From NCBI GenBank assembly GCA_946539445.1, contig CAMNHK010000014.1:1-35906 (forward strand): a stretch of 35,906 nucleotides of DNA, given 5' to 3'. The first letter of the stretch is position 1. The number at the start of each line of letters is the position of its first letter. The position numbers and the translations under genes are program-made. Shown piece after piece: positions 6,222 through 14,262 of this stretch. Source of the stretch: an uncultured Caryophanales bacterium. GTDB lineage: Bacteria; Bacillota_I; Bacilli_A; RF39; UBA660. The notes beneath the pieces are model-generated. The model was not told the DNA's origin. It saw only the letters and a program-made list of their open reading frames with translations, and did no database searches.

Positions 6222-7970
6222 CTACTCTACTGTTACACTCTTCGCCAAATTTTTTGGCTTATCAATGTCACAACCACGTTTATAAGCAACATAGTACGCA
6301 ATCATTTGTAGGGTTGGTACTACTAATATTGGTTGTAGTTTTTTATGAACTTTTGGAACTAATATTTTATGTTCATATTGACATTCTTCGGTTCCAACAT
6401 AAATTGGATAAGCACCTCTTGATATTACTTCTTCTAAGTTTGAAATTGTTTTGTCTTTTGTTTCTTCATCCGTAACGATTCCAAAGACAATGGTTCCATC
6501 TTTAATTAGAGATATTGTTCCATGCTTTAATTCTCCCGCTTGATAAGCATCACTATGGATGTAGGAAACTTCTTTTAGTTTTAGACTTCCTTCCATACTA
6601 ATGGCATAGTCTACTCTTCTTCCAATAAAGAATACGTCTTCATGTTTATAGATAGCATCGGCCAATTTTTTATAAAAACCACTCTTGTCTAATAATACTT
6701 TTAATTGTTGAGGTAGTTTTTCTAAATCTTTTAAATATTGTTTATCTGGATTTATTTTGTAAGATAACAAACTTAAAATTAATACTTGTAAAATGAAAGC
6801 TTTGGTAGTAGCTACTGCTACTTCTCTACCTGCTTCGATTAAAACTTTATAAGTACATTCCCTAGCAATTGTAGATGCATCTACATTGACAATAGCTAGT
6901 GTATCAGCTTTATGTTCTATGGATTTTCGCATAGCGGCAATGGTATCAGCTGTCTCCCCTGATTGTGATATTAAAATCACTAAGGTGTCTTTATCATAAA
7001 TAATGTTGCGATAACGATATTCGGATGCTACATCTATTTCTACTTTTATTCCATCTTCTTCAAAAAAGTTTTTTCCAATCATTCCAGCATAATATGCGGA
7101 ACCACAGCCAACGATATGAATATGTTTGTATTTTTTTATATCTGGTAAGTCCTCTAAATGATCTTTATACTTTTGAATTAGGTGGTTGACTAAAACCGGT
7201 TCTTCCATGATTTCTTTCATCATGAAGTGTTCGTAACCTCTAAGGGAAGTATCTTCGCTAGTTAATTCACTTACTAATACATCTCTTTTTACTTCTTTTC
7301 CCTTTTTGGTAATAGAATAGGAATCTTTTTTGATTGTAACAATTTCATTTTCTCCTAAAAGAACATATTTTTTGGTGTAGTTTAGGATGGCACCTATATC
7401 ACTCGTGATAAAGTTTTCTTTTTCTCCTACTCCTAAGATTAGAGGGGATTCACATCTTGTTGCGTATAATGTATCGGGTTCCTCTTCACAAATGATTCCA
7501 AAAGCATAGCTTCCTTTTAATTCATGAATTGCTTGTTCTATGGCTTTTGGCATATTATTTTTATAGTATTTATTAATTAAAGCCGCTGCTACTTCCGTAT
7601 CGGTTGAACTATGGAATATAACTCCTTCTTTTTGTAGTTGTTCTTTTATGACAGCAGCATTTTCAATAATTCCATTATGTACTAATGTTATTTTACCTAC
7701 TGTATGTGGATGAGCATTCTCTTCAGTTGGTTCTCCATGAGTGGCCCATCTTGTATGAGCAATTCCTAAATGACAGTCTATTAATGATAATTGATTCAAT
7801 TTTTCTTCTAGATTTGCAATTTTTCCTACGCTTTTTACGACTTGCATTTCTTTGGCATTTTTGAAGGCCATTCCAGCGGAATCGTACCCTCTATACTCTA
7901 AGTTTTTTAATCCATTTAATAGAACTTCTTTTGGATGTTTTTCCCCTATATATCCTATTATTCCACACAT
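6222..7970 (-). CDS. glmS: Glutamine-fructose-6-phosphate aminotransferase (isomerizing)
   Basis: Makes glucosamine-6-phosphate from fructose-6-phosphate and glutamine, the first step to UDP-GlcNAc and peptidoglycan. MCGIIGYIG supplies the N-terminal nucleophile Cys2 of the glutaminase domain (1 to about 220), with HTRWATHG and HNGIIEN also seen. Two SIS sugar-isomerase domains follow (VGCGSAYYAG and ISQSGETADT; FIGRRVDYAISMEGSLKLKE), and the family-typical end DKPKNLAKSVTVE. At 582 residues it is full length. AGGAGG precedes the ATG. The 5' leader is a glmS ribozyme, giving feedback control by the product. Confidence 0.97.
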   Translation of the reverse strand: MCGIIGYIGEKHPKEVLLNGLKNLEYRGYDSAGMAFKNAKEMQVVKSVGKIANLEEKLNQLSLIDCHLGIAHTRWATHGEPTEENAHPHTVGKITLVHNGIIENAAVIKEQLQKEGVIFHSSTDTEVAAALINKYYKNNMPKAIEQAIHELKGSYAFGIICEEEPDTLYATRCESPLILGVGEKENFITSDIGAILNYTKKYVLLGENEIVTIKKDSYSITKKGKEVKRDVLVSELTSEDTSLRGYEHFMMKEIMEEPVLVNHLIQKYKDHLEDLPDIKKYKHIHIVGCGSAYYAGMIGKNFFEEDGIKVEIDVASEYRYRNIIYDKDTLVILISQSGETADTIAAMRKSIEHKADTLAIVNVDASTIARECTYKVLIEAGREVAVATTKAFILQVLILSLLSYKINPDKQYLKDLEKLPQQLKVLLDKSGFYKKLADAIYKHEDVFFIGRRVDYAISMEGSLKLKEVSYIHSDAYQAGELKHGTISLIKDGTIVFGIVTDEETKDKTISNLEEVISRGAYPIYVGTEECQYEHKILVPKVHKKLQPILVVPTLQMIAYYVAYKRGCDIDKPKNLAKSVTVE

Positions 7971-8004
7971 TTTTTAATCCTCCTGTTTCCTGTTTTAATA
8001 TACA

Positions 8005-8130
8005 TTTTGTTGTAATGTTGATTTTACTTTTTTTAGTATATCTAACGAATAACAGAATCCGTAGTAGCACCCGCCGAATTTTCGATCACTACTAACCTCG
8101 TCAACTATTTAAAGTTCTGGCGCTAGACTG
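8005..8130 (-). ncRNA. glmS ribozyme (GlcN6P-activated self-cleaving riboswitch)
   Basis: On the minus strand the conserved elements occur in order: TAGCGCCAGAACT with cleavage expected between A (8124) and G (8123); then GTTGACGAGG; a P2 stem TAGTAGT/GCTACTA enclosing GATCGAAAATTCGGCGGGTG; then a P3/P4-like region starting CGGATTCTGTTATTCG. The core phrases match the glmS ribozyme consensus almost exactly. It lies directly upstream of glmS and downstream of a good promoter. The 3' boundary is approximate. Confidence 0.95.
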
Positions 8131-8165
8131 TTTCCCTATCCTTTCTCTTAAACAATCTTATTATC

Positions 8166-8194
8166 ATTATATAGAAAAAAAAAGAAATTAGCAA
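8166..8194 (-). promoter_or_regulatory. Promoter of the glmS ribozyme-glmS transcript
   Basis: On the minus strand TTGCTA, a 17-nt spacer and a perfect TATAAT. Expected start is near 8158, about 35 nt before the ribozyme cleavage site. The -35 box is immediately after the stop codon of the preceding gene. Confidence 0.75.
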
Positions 8195-8195
8195 A

Positions 8196-9254
8196 TTAAC
8201 GCACAATTTCTTCTCTACTAAATACAAAGTTTCGAGCAATTTCTTTATCTTTTTTTCTAGCAGATTGTTCTGCAAGATGATAAATCTTATCATAATTATT
8301 TTCTACTTCTTGTAATCTTTCTAATATTTTTTTCTCTTCTTCCGTAATCGTTCCTTCTTTTTGTTTGACATCGTATTCAATTTTATCTTCTGTTGTTTCT
8401 CTTAAAACCATGTTTCCGGTTGCGGTTGAATAATAAAAATATACATTATGATTGCTTTCTGTTCCTTTAAGATAAATGTCATAATACGTTGTTGTGGTAT
8501 TAGTAATACTACAAGTTCCTTCTGTTATATAAACGTATTGAGGATTTCTTTCAACATCTTTATAAACGGTTCTTAAATAGTTTAAGCAATCTAACCGGTT
8601 TTCTTGATTTACTTTTTTATATCTTCCTCCCAAATTATTCTTGGTATAAGTTACAATTCCAAAAACAGTCCCAGCTAGAAAGATAGCATACAAAAGCAAG
8701 GTGAGTATAACGACTGGTTTTCCTTTTTTCTTGCATTCAGTTTCTAGAGCATTTTGAGTAAATCTTGGATTTTTCTTTTGAATTTTTTCTACTCGACGTT
8801 TGGCTATTTTTAAATAGTAAGAGTTAAAACTATATCCTAGGATAGGACATACTATTACAAAAATGATCATGGAATAAAAATTTAGAAAAACGATAGCAAG
8901 CGAAGAAAGTATTAATCCTATGATTCCTTGCCAATATAATCGGCGATATAGAAAATAAACCCAATTTAATAAGCAAGCATTCCAATTAAACTTTTTCTGT
9001 TGAAGAAAATCATAATCATCTCCAACATAATAAGGAAGTAGTGTTTCTACTTCTATATGTTCTACTGGGAAATCTTCTTCTACTATTATTTCTTTTTTAT
9101 CTTCCGTTGAAAAGAAGTCATCTTCTTCATCAAAATCGACATCTAGTTTGGCTTTTTCTTCCTCTCTAGCTGCTTTCCAATCATTATAATAACCACATAC
9201 CGTACAGAAGTTTTCTCCATTGCGCAATGTATTTCCACATTTTTTGCATTCCAT
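8196..9254 (-). CDS. Zinc-ribbon membrane protein
   Basis: 352 residues. The N-terminus has a CxxC ... CxxC zinc ribbon (C3, C6, C17, C20), then an acidic linker (about 30-70). FNWNACLLNWVYFLYRRLYW followed by two or three hydrophobic segments resembles the DUF2628-type membrane module. A third hydrophobic segment (VVILTLLLYAIFLAGTVFGIV) leads to a Cys-containing extracellular region and a charged, coiled-coil-like C-terminus. Function unknown. It follows the AAA+ ATPase gene by 17 bp and is likely co-transcribed, so a partnership is possible. Confidence 0.85.
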   Translation of the reverse strand: MECKKCGNTLRNGENFCTVCGYYNDWKAAREEEKAKLDVDFDEEDDFFSTEDKKEIIVEEDFPVEHIEVETLLPYYVGDDYDFLQQKKFNWNACLLNWVYFLYRRLYWQGIIGLILSSLAIVFLNFYSMIIFVIVCPILGYSFNSYYLKIAKRRVEKIQKKNPRFTQNALETECKKKGKPVVILTLLLYAIFLAGTVFGIVTYTKNNLGGRYKKVNQENRLDCLNYLRTVYKDVERNPQYVYITEGTCSITNTTTTYYDIYLKGTESNHNVYFYYSTATGNMVLRETTEDKIEYDVKQKEGTITEEEKKILERLQEVENNYDKIYHLAEQSARKKDKEIARNFVFSREEIVR

Positions 9255-9271
9255 ACTTTATCCCTACTTTT

Positions 9272-10261
9272 TTAAATCATATCTTCGGATAATCTCTCAT
9301 AATTTCCCTTTGTTTCTTCGTTGTATGCTCTTATTTGTTCTTCAAATAATCGATCAAATAATGGAATATTTTTTTCAATTACATCAGGATATATATTTTT
9401 ACTTGATACGATTGCCTTTTTGATGTCGATGATATTTACTTCTCTTCGATTATCAAATAAAGCATTTGAAAAGGCTTGTTGAATAATTGTTAAAGAAACA
9501 TCTGGATAGCGAGATCCAATTTCATAAATTCTTTTATATTCACTAGTTATATCGGTTACAAATTCCATAATTCTTTTTTGAATAAAGGGAGTGTACATTA
9601 GTTTTGCCCCTGTTTTCGCTTCTATTTTTGGAAGAGTTCCTATTAAGATTTGAATATTTTCTTCCCTAGTTGGTTCAAATATTTCTACCTTTTGGAAACG
9701 TCGAACGAACGCTTTATCTCTTAAAATATATCGTTCATATTCTTCTGTTGTAGTGGCTCCTATTACTTTAATATCTCCACGATCAAGAGCTGGCTTGAAC
9801 ATATTAGCAAAATCTAGTGCTTCGCCTTTGGTACCCATAAGGGTATGTATTTCATCAATAAATAAGATTAACTTTGTCTTATCTTTTAATTCATCAATTA
9901 ACGTTTGTACTTTCGATTCTCCTGTTACTGGATCTACTCCTAGTAAAGCTGCTGTATTTAGTTTTATTACTTGATAACCTTTTAAAAGATCTGGAACATT
10001 ATTCTTTTGAATACGATATGCCAAGCCTTCTACGGTAGCTGTTTTACCAACACCTGGTTTTCCGATTAATACAGCGGATTTTTCAGGTGTTAAAAGAATT
10101 AAAATTAATTGTTTAATTTGTTCATCTCTTCCAATAGCTGGGTCTGTAATATATTCTTTTTCTTGAAAATTTTCCCCATAATTATCTAACATACTAATAC
10201 GTTTTGATTTTATGTTAAAATTATCTTCTACCTTCTGATCAAAAAAATCATTTAATTCCAT
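9272..10261 (-). CDS. Single-module Clp-type AAA+ ATPase
   Basis: 329 residues, matching the first (D1) ATPase module of ClpB/ClpC: IGRDEQIKQ, Walker A GKPGVGKT (67-74), Walker B LILFIDEIH (131-139), the phrase GATTTEEYERYILRDKAFVRRF with the arginine finger, and a C-terminal helical lid with IGSRYPDVSLTIIQQ. ClpB/C are over 800 residues with two ATPase modules, an N domain and a middle domain; all are missing here except a 40-residue N-terminal extension. The gene is intact with its own start (AGGATG site) and stop, so it is a stand-alone protein rather than a fragment. It probably remodels a specific partner, perhaps the zinc-ribbon membrane protein next to it. Confidence 0.88.
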   Translation of the reverse strand: MELNDFFDQKVEDNFNIKSKRISMLDNYGENFQEKEYITDPAIGRDEQIKQLILILLTPEKSAVLIGKPGVGKTATVEGLAYRIQKNNVPDLLKGYQVIKLNTAALLGVDPVTGESKVQTLIDELKDKTKLILFIDEIHTLMGTKGEALDFANMFKPALDRGDIKVIGATTTEEYERYILRDKAFVRRFQKVEIFEPTREENIQILIGTLPKIEAKTGAKLMYTPFIQKRIMEFVTDITSEYKRIYEIGSRYPDVSLTIIQQAFSNALFDNRREVNIIDIKKAIVSSKNIYPDVIEKNIPLFDRLFEEQIRAYNEETKGNYERLSEDMI

Positions 10262-10273
10262 TTTTCCACATCC

Positions 10274-10286
10274 TAATCTTTTTTTA
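10274..10286 (-). promoter_or_regulatory. Extended -10 promoter before the AAA+ ATPase gene
   Basis: On the minus strand TGTTATAAT (TG-n-TATAAT) lies about 25 bp before the ATPase start. No convincing -35 box was seen. Confidence 0.4.
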
Positions 10287-10301
10287 TTATAACATATTTT
10301 T

Positions 10302-10928
10302 TTATTTCATAATATATTTTATATCTTCAATTGCTTTTTCCATATTAAAAATACCATTTCCCACTGGATAGTAGACAGCATAGCATGTAAATTGGTTCTT
10401 TTGAAATTCTTTTTGGCGGACTTGGCTTACACTTATTTTTTCTTCTAATACAATACTAGATACTTGATTCCCAAACAGGATGATTTTCTTAGGATTGATC
10501 CACTTCATTTCTTTCCAAAAGTATTTTAGATATTGAATATATACTTCATCTTTTAAAACTCTAGCATCTATTTGTGTACACTTTGCTAAATTGGTTATAA
10601 AGACATTGTTTTTTTCAATATTTTGATACACTTTACTTGCAAATTCCTCCGACCATTCTGTTGGTTTTTTTTGTTTTATTTCTTCATAAATATTAGAATC
10701 TATGGCACCTATTTCTACTAGTAATTTCCAAATATTTTTGGTTCCAATCCAAGGAGCTTTTATTCCCTTCCATTCTTTTTTAGAAGCAATATTACGTCCC
10801 GTTGGATTCATAAATACTAAGCATAGATCTGGGTTACTCTTTTTTCCACCAAAAAGAATGGGATCCAGAGACGGATCTCCATATTTTTTTTGTAACTTTT
10901 GATATGCTTTTTCTAACTCTTCTTGCAT
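10302..10928 (-). CDS. Uracil-DNA glycosylase superfamily protein
   Basis: 208 residues. Three phrases fit the UDG fold: FMNPTGRN near residue 40 (uracil-pocket motif), FITNLAKCT with PKKIILFGNQVS in the middle, and YYPVGNG near the C-terminus where catalytic families have their His-containing motif 2. No Cys cluster of the iron-sulfur type (family 4) is seen. It could repair deaminated or damaged bases in DNA, or be one of the family members of unknown substrate. Flanked by the CDF exporter and the AAA+ gene on the same strand. Confidence 0.8.
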   Translation of the reverse strand: MQEELEKAYQKLQKKYGDPSLDPILFGGKKSNPDLCLVFMNPTGRNIASKKEWKGIKAPWIGTKNIWKLLVEIGAIDSNIYEEIKQKKPTEWSEEFASKVYQNIEKNNVFITNLAKCTQIDARVLKDEVYIQYLKYFWKEMKWINPKKIILFGNQVSSIVLEEKISVSQVRQKEFQKNQFTCYAVYYPVGNGIFNMEKAIEDIKYIMK

Positions 10929-10942
10929 TTTATTTCCTTTTT

Positions 10943-11803
10943 CTAAACTGGGTTTACGTGAATTACACTTAGATAAATCTCTGGTATTTCTTTTTCAATT
11001 TCACGTTCTATTTGATTGGCAATTTCGTGACTTTCAAAGGTTGTTAGATTTCCATCTACAAAGATTGTAAATGAGATTTGATAGCGATATCCTACCGGTG
11101 TAGCATTGAAGTGATTGATTCTTTCTACTTCTTTATGTCTAGATATGATTTTCATTACTTGTTCTTTGGTTTCTTCGGTCATACTTTTATCCATCAATAC
11201 ATCATAACTTTCTATAAAAATCTTGATAGCTGTATAACCCATCCAAATAGCAATTATGATTCCTACTATGATATCAATAATGGTCCAACCATATAATCCA
11301 GTAATGGCAGAGATTAATGTCAAACTCGTAATAAAACAATCATTTCGATGATCCTTACTGTTGGCTTCTAATAAAATATTGTGATATTTTTCATTTGTTT
11401 TTTTGGTATAAATATATAATCCTAGTTTGGTTAGAATGGTCACAATACATACCATTATTAGTCCAATGGAAAAGTTAATTTGTGTTTTTTGAATAAAAGT
11501 TATGACTGCATTTTTTATTACAGTAAATGCTGTTAAGAATATGATGATGCTTATTAAAAATGCATAAATATACTCGGCTTTTCCATGCCCTAAATTATGG
11601 TCTTCATCGGCTTCTTTGGAACTAATCCTATTTCCTATGTAAGTCATGAAGGAAGAGAAAATGTCTCCAAAACTATTGAAGGCATCGGCTATCATGGATT
11701 GACTATTGCTTATAAATCCAAATATACCTTTTAGGATGCATAATCCTATATTACCTATTATCCCTAATAGACTTGCTTTTTTAGCAGCTTCAAAACGATT
11801 CAT
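10943..11803 (-). CDS. Cation diffusion facilitator family metal exporter
   Basis: 286 residues, the usual CDF length. Six membrane segments occupy residues 10-205 and a cytoplasmic ferredoxin-like domain follows (VMKIISRHKEVERINHFNATP to the end, with HEIANQIEREIEKEIP). Metal-site residues in TM2 are D40, N43 and D47 in IADAFNSFGD, and DHRND in TM5. Zinc exporters usually have His at the N43 position, so Mn or Fe export fits better; this is inference from family patterns. Its ATG lies 2 nt from the stop of the upstream gene, so translation is coupled. HNLGHGKAEY is the typical loop motif. Confidence 0.93.
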   Translation of the reverse strand: MNRFEAAKKASLLGIIGNIGLCILKGIFGFISNSQSMIADAFNSFGDIFSSFMTYIGNRISSKEADEDHNLGHGKAEYIYAFLISIIIFLTAFTVIKNAVITFIQKTQINFSIGLIMVCIVTILTKLGLYIYTKKTNEKYHNILLEANSKDHRNDCFITSLTLISAITGLYGWTIIDIIVGIIIAIWMGYTAIKIFIESYDVLMDKSMTEETKEQVMKIISRHKEVERINHFNATPVGYRYQISFTIFVDGNLTTFESHEIANQIEREIEKEIPEIYLSVIHVNPV

Positions 11804-11804
11804 A

Positions 11805-12926
11805 TTATAATTGATCTACTTTATCTAGAAAATCATTTAACTGATGATACCACTTATAGATATTCTTTTTATAATTACTATAAGCGGATAACTCTTCAAA
11901 AGTAGCCCCTTTCTGATTTTTATTATAGCGTTCTAGGCATCTTGCATAGCAATTGTTGATACAGGTTCGTAAAATGATAATGTCTCCTTTTAACAAAGAT
12001 AGATCTTTCATATTTCGAAATTGGGCACTATCAATAATTATTTGTTTATTGGAATTTTCAAAGTATTCTAAAATCGATTGATAGATACTATCAAATTCGG
12101 AACAAATATCTGGTAATTTTCCATATTTTTTTTCGATATATTTTTTTAATCCTTGGATGTTTTTCTCTTTTGTGTTTTCTTTTTTGAAAGAATCTGTATC
12201 AATGATGATACAGTCTGGATTATTTTGATAAGGTTCTAAAGAGGTTGTTTTTCCACTTCCACTTTCTCCTGTTACGTTCAATACCCAATCATCACTTATA
12301 TGTTTTATATAAGGATCTTTGTCAATATCTTCCGTTATATACAGTTCTTGTTTTCGAAAATATTCTTTTAAAAAATCGGCTTTGGTTAATTCCCAGTCTT
12401 CTATTTCTAATTTTTCATCCAAGTATGTATATTTTACAAGATGTTTCGTTCCTAATGGTCTTCCCCCTAGTTTTTTTAGTAAATGCCAACTATTAGGATT
12501 GCACGAAGCAATACAAGTTTCAATGGCTTTTATTTCTACTTCTAGAAACATATACTTTAGTACTTCTAGAGCAGCTTCATAGGCATATCCTTTTTTTTGG
12601 TAAGGGGTATCTAAAAACCAACCAATATCTCGTATATCTGGAGTATCAGGCTTAGGTCCTTCTTGGACACTAATTTGCCCCATTACTTCTAACGTTTCTT
12701 TGTTTTGAATGGTCCAAATAAAAGTGTCTTTATTTAACGCTCTTTCTAATTTCTTATATTGCCATTTCTTTTCTTGTTCCCAATCTTCGTTGATTTTTGA
12801 TACTAAATAATACTTGCTTATTTCTTTTTTTAAAAGAATGGACCATAAAATTTTTAAATCTTCTTCTTGGGTAGGCCGAAGAATTAATCGATTTGTCTCT
12901 AATGTTTTACTACCTAACCATTTCAT
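11805..12926 (-). CDS. GNAT acetyltransferase fused to a P-loop kinase-like domain
   Basis: 373 residues in two domains. Residues 1 to about 195 are a RimJ/RimL-type GNAT acetyltransferase: LETNRLILRPTQEED at the start, the acetyl-CoA loop YQKKGYAYEA (109-118) and SCNPNSWHLLKKLGG. Residues about 210-373 are a small P-loop NTPase with Walker A GESGSGKT (220-227), IIIDTDSF, and a later IIIDSAQF plus an Arg-rich lid (RCLERYNKNQ) like nucleotide or small-molecule kinases. Both domains look complete, so this is a genuine fusion. Substrates are unknown. GGAG precedes the ATG. The gene lies in a chain of closely packed minus-strand genes, between a DUF402 protein and a metal exporter. Confidence 0.87.
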   Translation of the reverse strand: MKWLGSKTLETNRLILRPTQEEDLKILWSILLKKEISKYYLVSKINEDWEQEKKWQYKKLERALNKDTFIWTIQNKETLEVMGQISVQEGPKPDTPDIRDIGWFLDTPYQKKGYAYEAALEVLKYMFLEVEIKAIETCIASCNPNSWHLLKKLGGRPLGTKHLVKYTYLDEKLEIEDWELTKADFLKEYFRKQELYITEDIDKDPYIKHISDDWVLNVTGESGSGKTTSLEPYQNNPDCIIIDTDSFKKENTKEKNIQGLKKYIEKKYGKLPDICSEFDSIYQSILEYFENSNKQIIIDSAQFRNMKDLSLLKGDIIILRTCINNCYARCLERYNKNQKGATFEELSAYSNYKKNIYKWYHQLNDFLDKVDQL

Positions 12927-12927
12927 A

Positions 12928-13443
12928 TTAAAAATCTCCTAAATATTTTTTATAATCCAATTGTAAAAGAAAATTGTTTTTTTCTTTTAATTCCTGTAAT
13001 AATTTTTCTTTCATTTGTAAAACTAGTTGATAATCTTGTTTGGTGATATCTCCTGTTTTATAAGCTTCTTCTAATTCTTTTTCATCTAAAACGTGTATTT
13101 CCCCATTTGGTAAAAGAGTAATATCTAAATATAAATCCATAAAATATGGTATATTGGTTTCTTCCTCCATGCCGCTTTCTTTTATGATGTCAAAATAATA
13201 CTCTACTATTTCTTTTTTTTCATTCAAAAATAAGCGCATAGCATAATGCTCTTTCTTTGGTACTATTTCCATTATATAATAACCGCTATCCATTGCGACT
13301 ATATTGTGATGAATAATAAAAGGTTCTGTCACATGAATTAGTTTTTTTACACATATATAGTAATCTTCTTCATCTAAGTACATTTTTATTTGATAACGAT
13401 CTGCTTCTCTTAAATAAGTTTTACTGAGTATTTTCTTTTTCAT
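12928..13443 (-). CDS. DUF402 family protein (FomD-like fold)
   Basis: 171 residues. The phrases DSGYYIMEIVPK, YAMRLFLNEK, VEYYFDIIKESG, PYFMDLYLDITLLPNGEI and HVLDEKELEEAYKTG are the conserved DUF402 core, whose characterised members hydrolyse nucleoside diphosphates. The acidic residues D (YYFDI, YLDI, LDEKEL) that bind metal in that family are present. The C-terminus is a charged helix. Its stop is 1 nt from the start of the GNAT/P-loop fusion, implying a shared transcript; a common nucleotide-related role is possible but unproven. Confidence 0.85.
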   Translation of the reverse strand: MKKKILSKTYLREADRYQIKMYLDEEDYYICVKKLIHVTEPFIIHHNIVAMDSGYYIMEIVPKKEHYAMRLFLNEKKEIVEYYFDIIKESGMEEETNIPYFMDLYLDITLLPNGEIHVLDEKELEEAYKTGDITKQDYQLVLQMKEKLLQELKEKNNFLLQLDYKKYLGDF

Positions 13444-13456
13444 AAGGATACTTCCT

Positions 13457-14245
13457 TTAATTCCAATATTTTTTTATCATATGAAGATTTACTTTAAAAC
13501 GATTTAATAATTCTTCTTTAACGACTGAATGTACTTCCATTTCTTTTTCCATTTCTTCAAATATTATATGAAGAGATTCTTCTTCTATTACTGGCAACAT
13601 GGATAAGAACAATTTTTGTTGTTTTTCTCCTTGATCTAAATATTCATATAGTAAATTGATAGAATGAGTTTTTTGATTTTGATAATCACTTCTTTTAACC
13701 TCTAAGCTATAGTCTCCATCATAGATTCCAAATTCTGATAACATACTATCATTATCATATAAAGGAGCAAAAATAGCTTTATTCTCTCGGATGATTAAGC
13801 CATAGTTTTTTTCATTTCGATCACAATTGCCAATTAAGGCATCAAATATAAAAATACGATTTAAGTCCTCAATAAGTTTTTCCGCAACTTCTGTGGAAAA
13901 AGTTTTTTGAAAAGCAAGAGAGATATCTTCTATGTTGTTTTTTTCATCAATTTTTTGTCTTCCATATACTCTTTCTAGAAAAGTACCCATTGTTTCAAAA
14001 TCTTCATTGGAAAACATTTCAGAAATTACTCCAATTGTATCTTTGTAGCAACCTAAAAAATAGTGACAGCAAGGAATGTTTAAGCGAGAAGCAATTTTTT
14101 CCGCTACTATTTCATTATATACTTTTTCTGCTTCTTCTATTTTTTTATAATAATAATACTTTCCCTGGTAACGAAAGGTAATACGTCTATTATCTTTTGG
14201 CTGAGATAAAATCTCAACTGATTTTTTTTCTAAATCGAAAAACAT
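13457..14245 (-). CDS. HipA-like kinase-fold protein
   Basis: 262 residues. NCDRNEKN (140-147) matches the catalytic NxDRxxxN loop of HipA-type Ser/Thr kinases and PLYDND (161-166) the metal-binding P-x-YD segment. FRYQGKYYYYKK with an acidic helix could supply the nucleotide-binding lysine. It lacks the N-terminal subdomain of HipA (usually about 440 residues) and no HipB-type repressor is next to it, so a toxin-antitoxin role is not supported. GAGGG lies before the ATG. Other members of this compact group have no settled function. Confidence 0.75.
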   Translation of the reverse strand: MFFDLEKKSVEILSQPKDNRRITFRYQGKYYYYKKIEEAEKVYNEIVAEKIASRLNIPCCHYFLGCYKDTIGVISEMFSNEDFETMGTFLERVYGRQKIDEKNNIEDISLAFQKTFSTEVAEKLIEDLNRIFIFDALIGNCDRNEKNYGLIIRENKAIFAPLYDNDSMLSEFGIYDGDYSLEVKRSDYQNQKTHSINLLYEYLDQGEKQQKLFLSMLPVIEEESLHIIFEEMEKEMEVHSVVKEELLNRFKVNLHMIKKYWN

Positions 14246-14262
14246 ATTTTCCCTCTTTTCTT

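Noticed and set aside
13457-14245. HipAB toxin-antitoxin module
   Set aside because: The kinase-like protein is short and no helix-turn-helix gene lies next to it.
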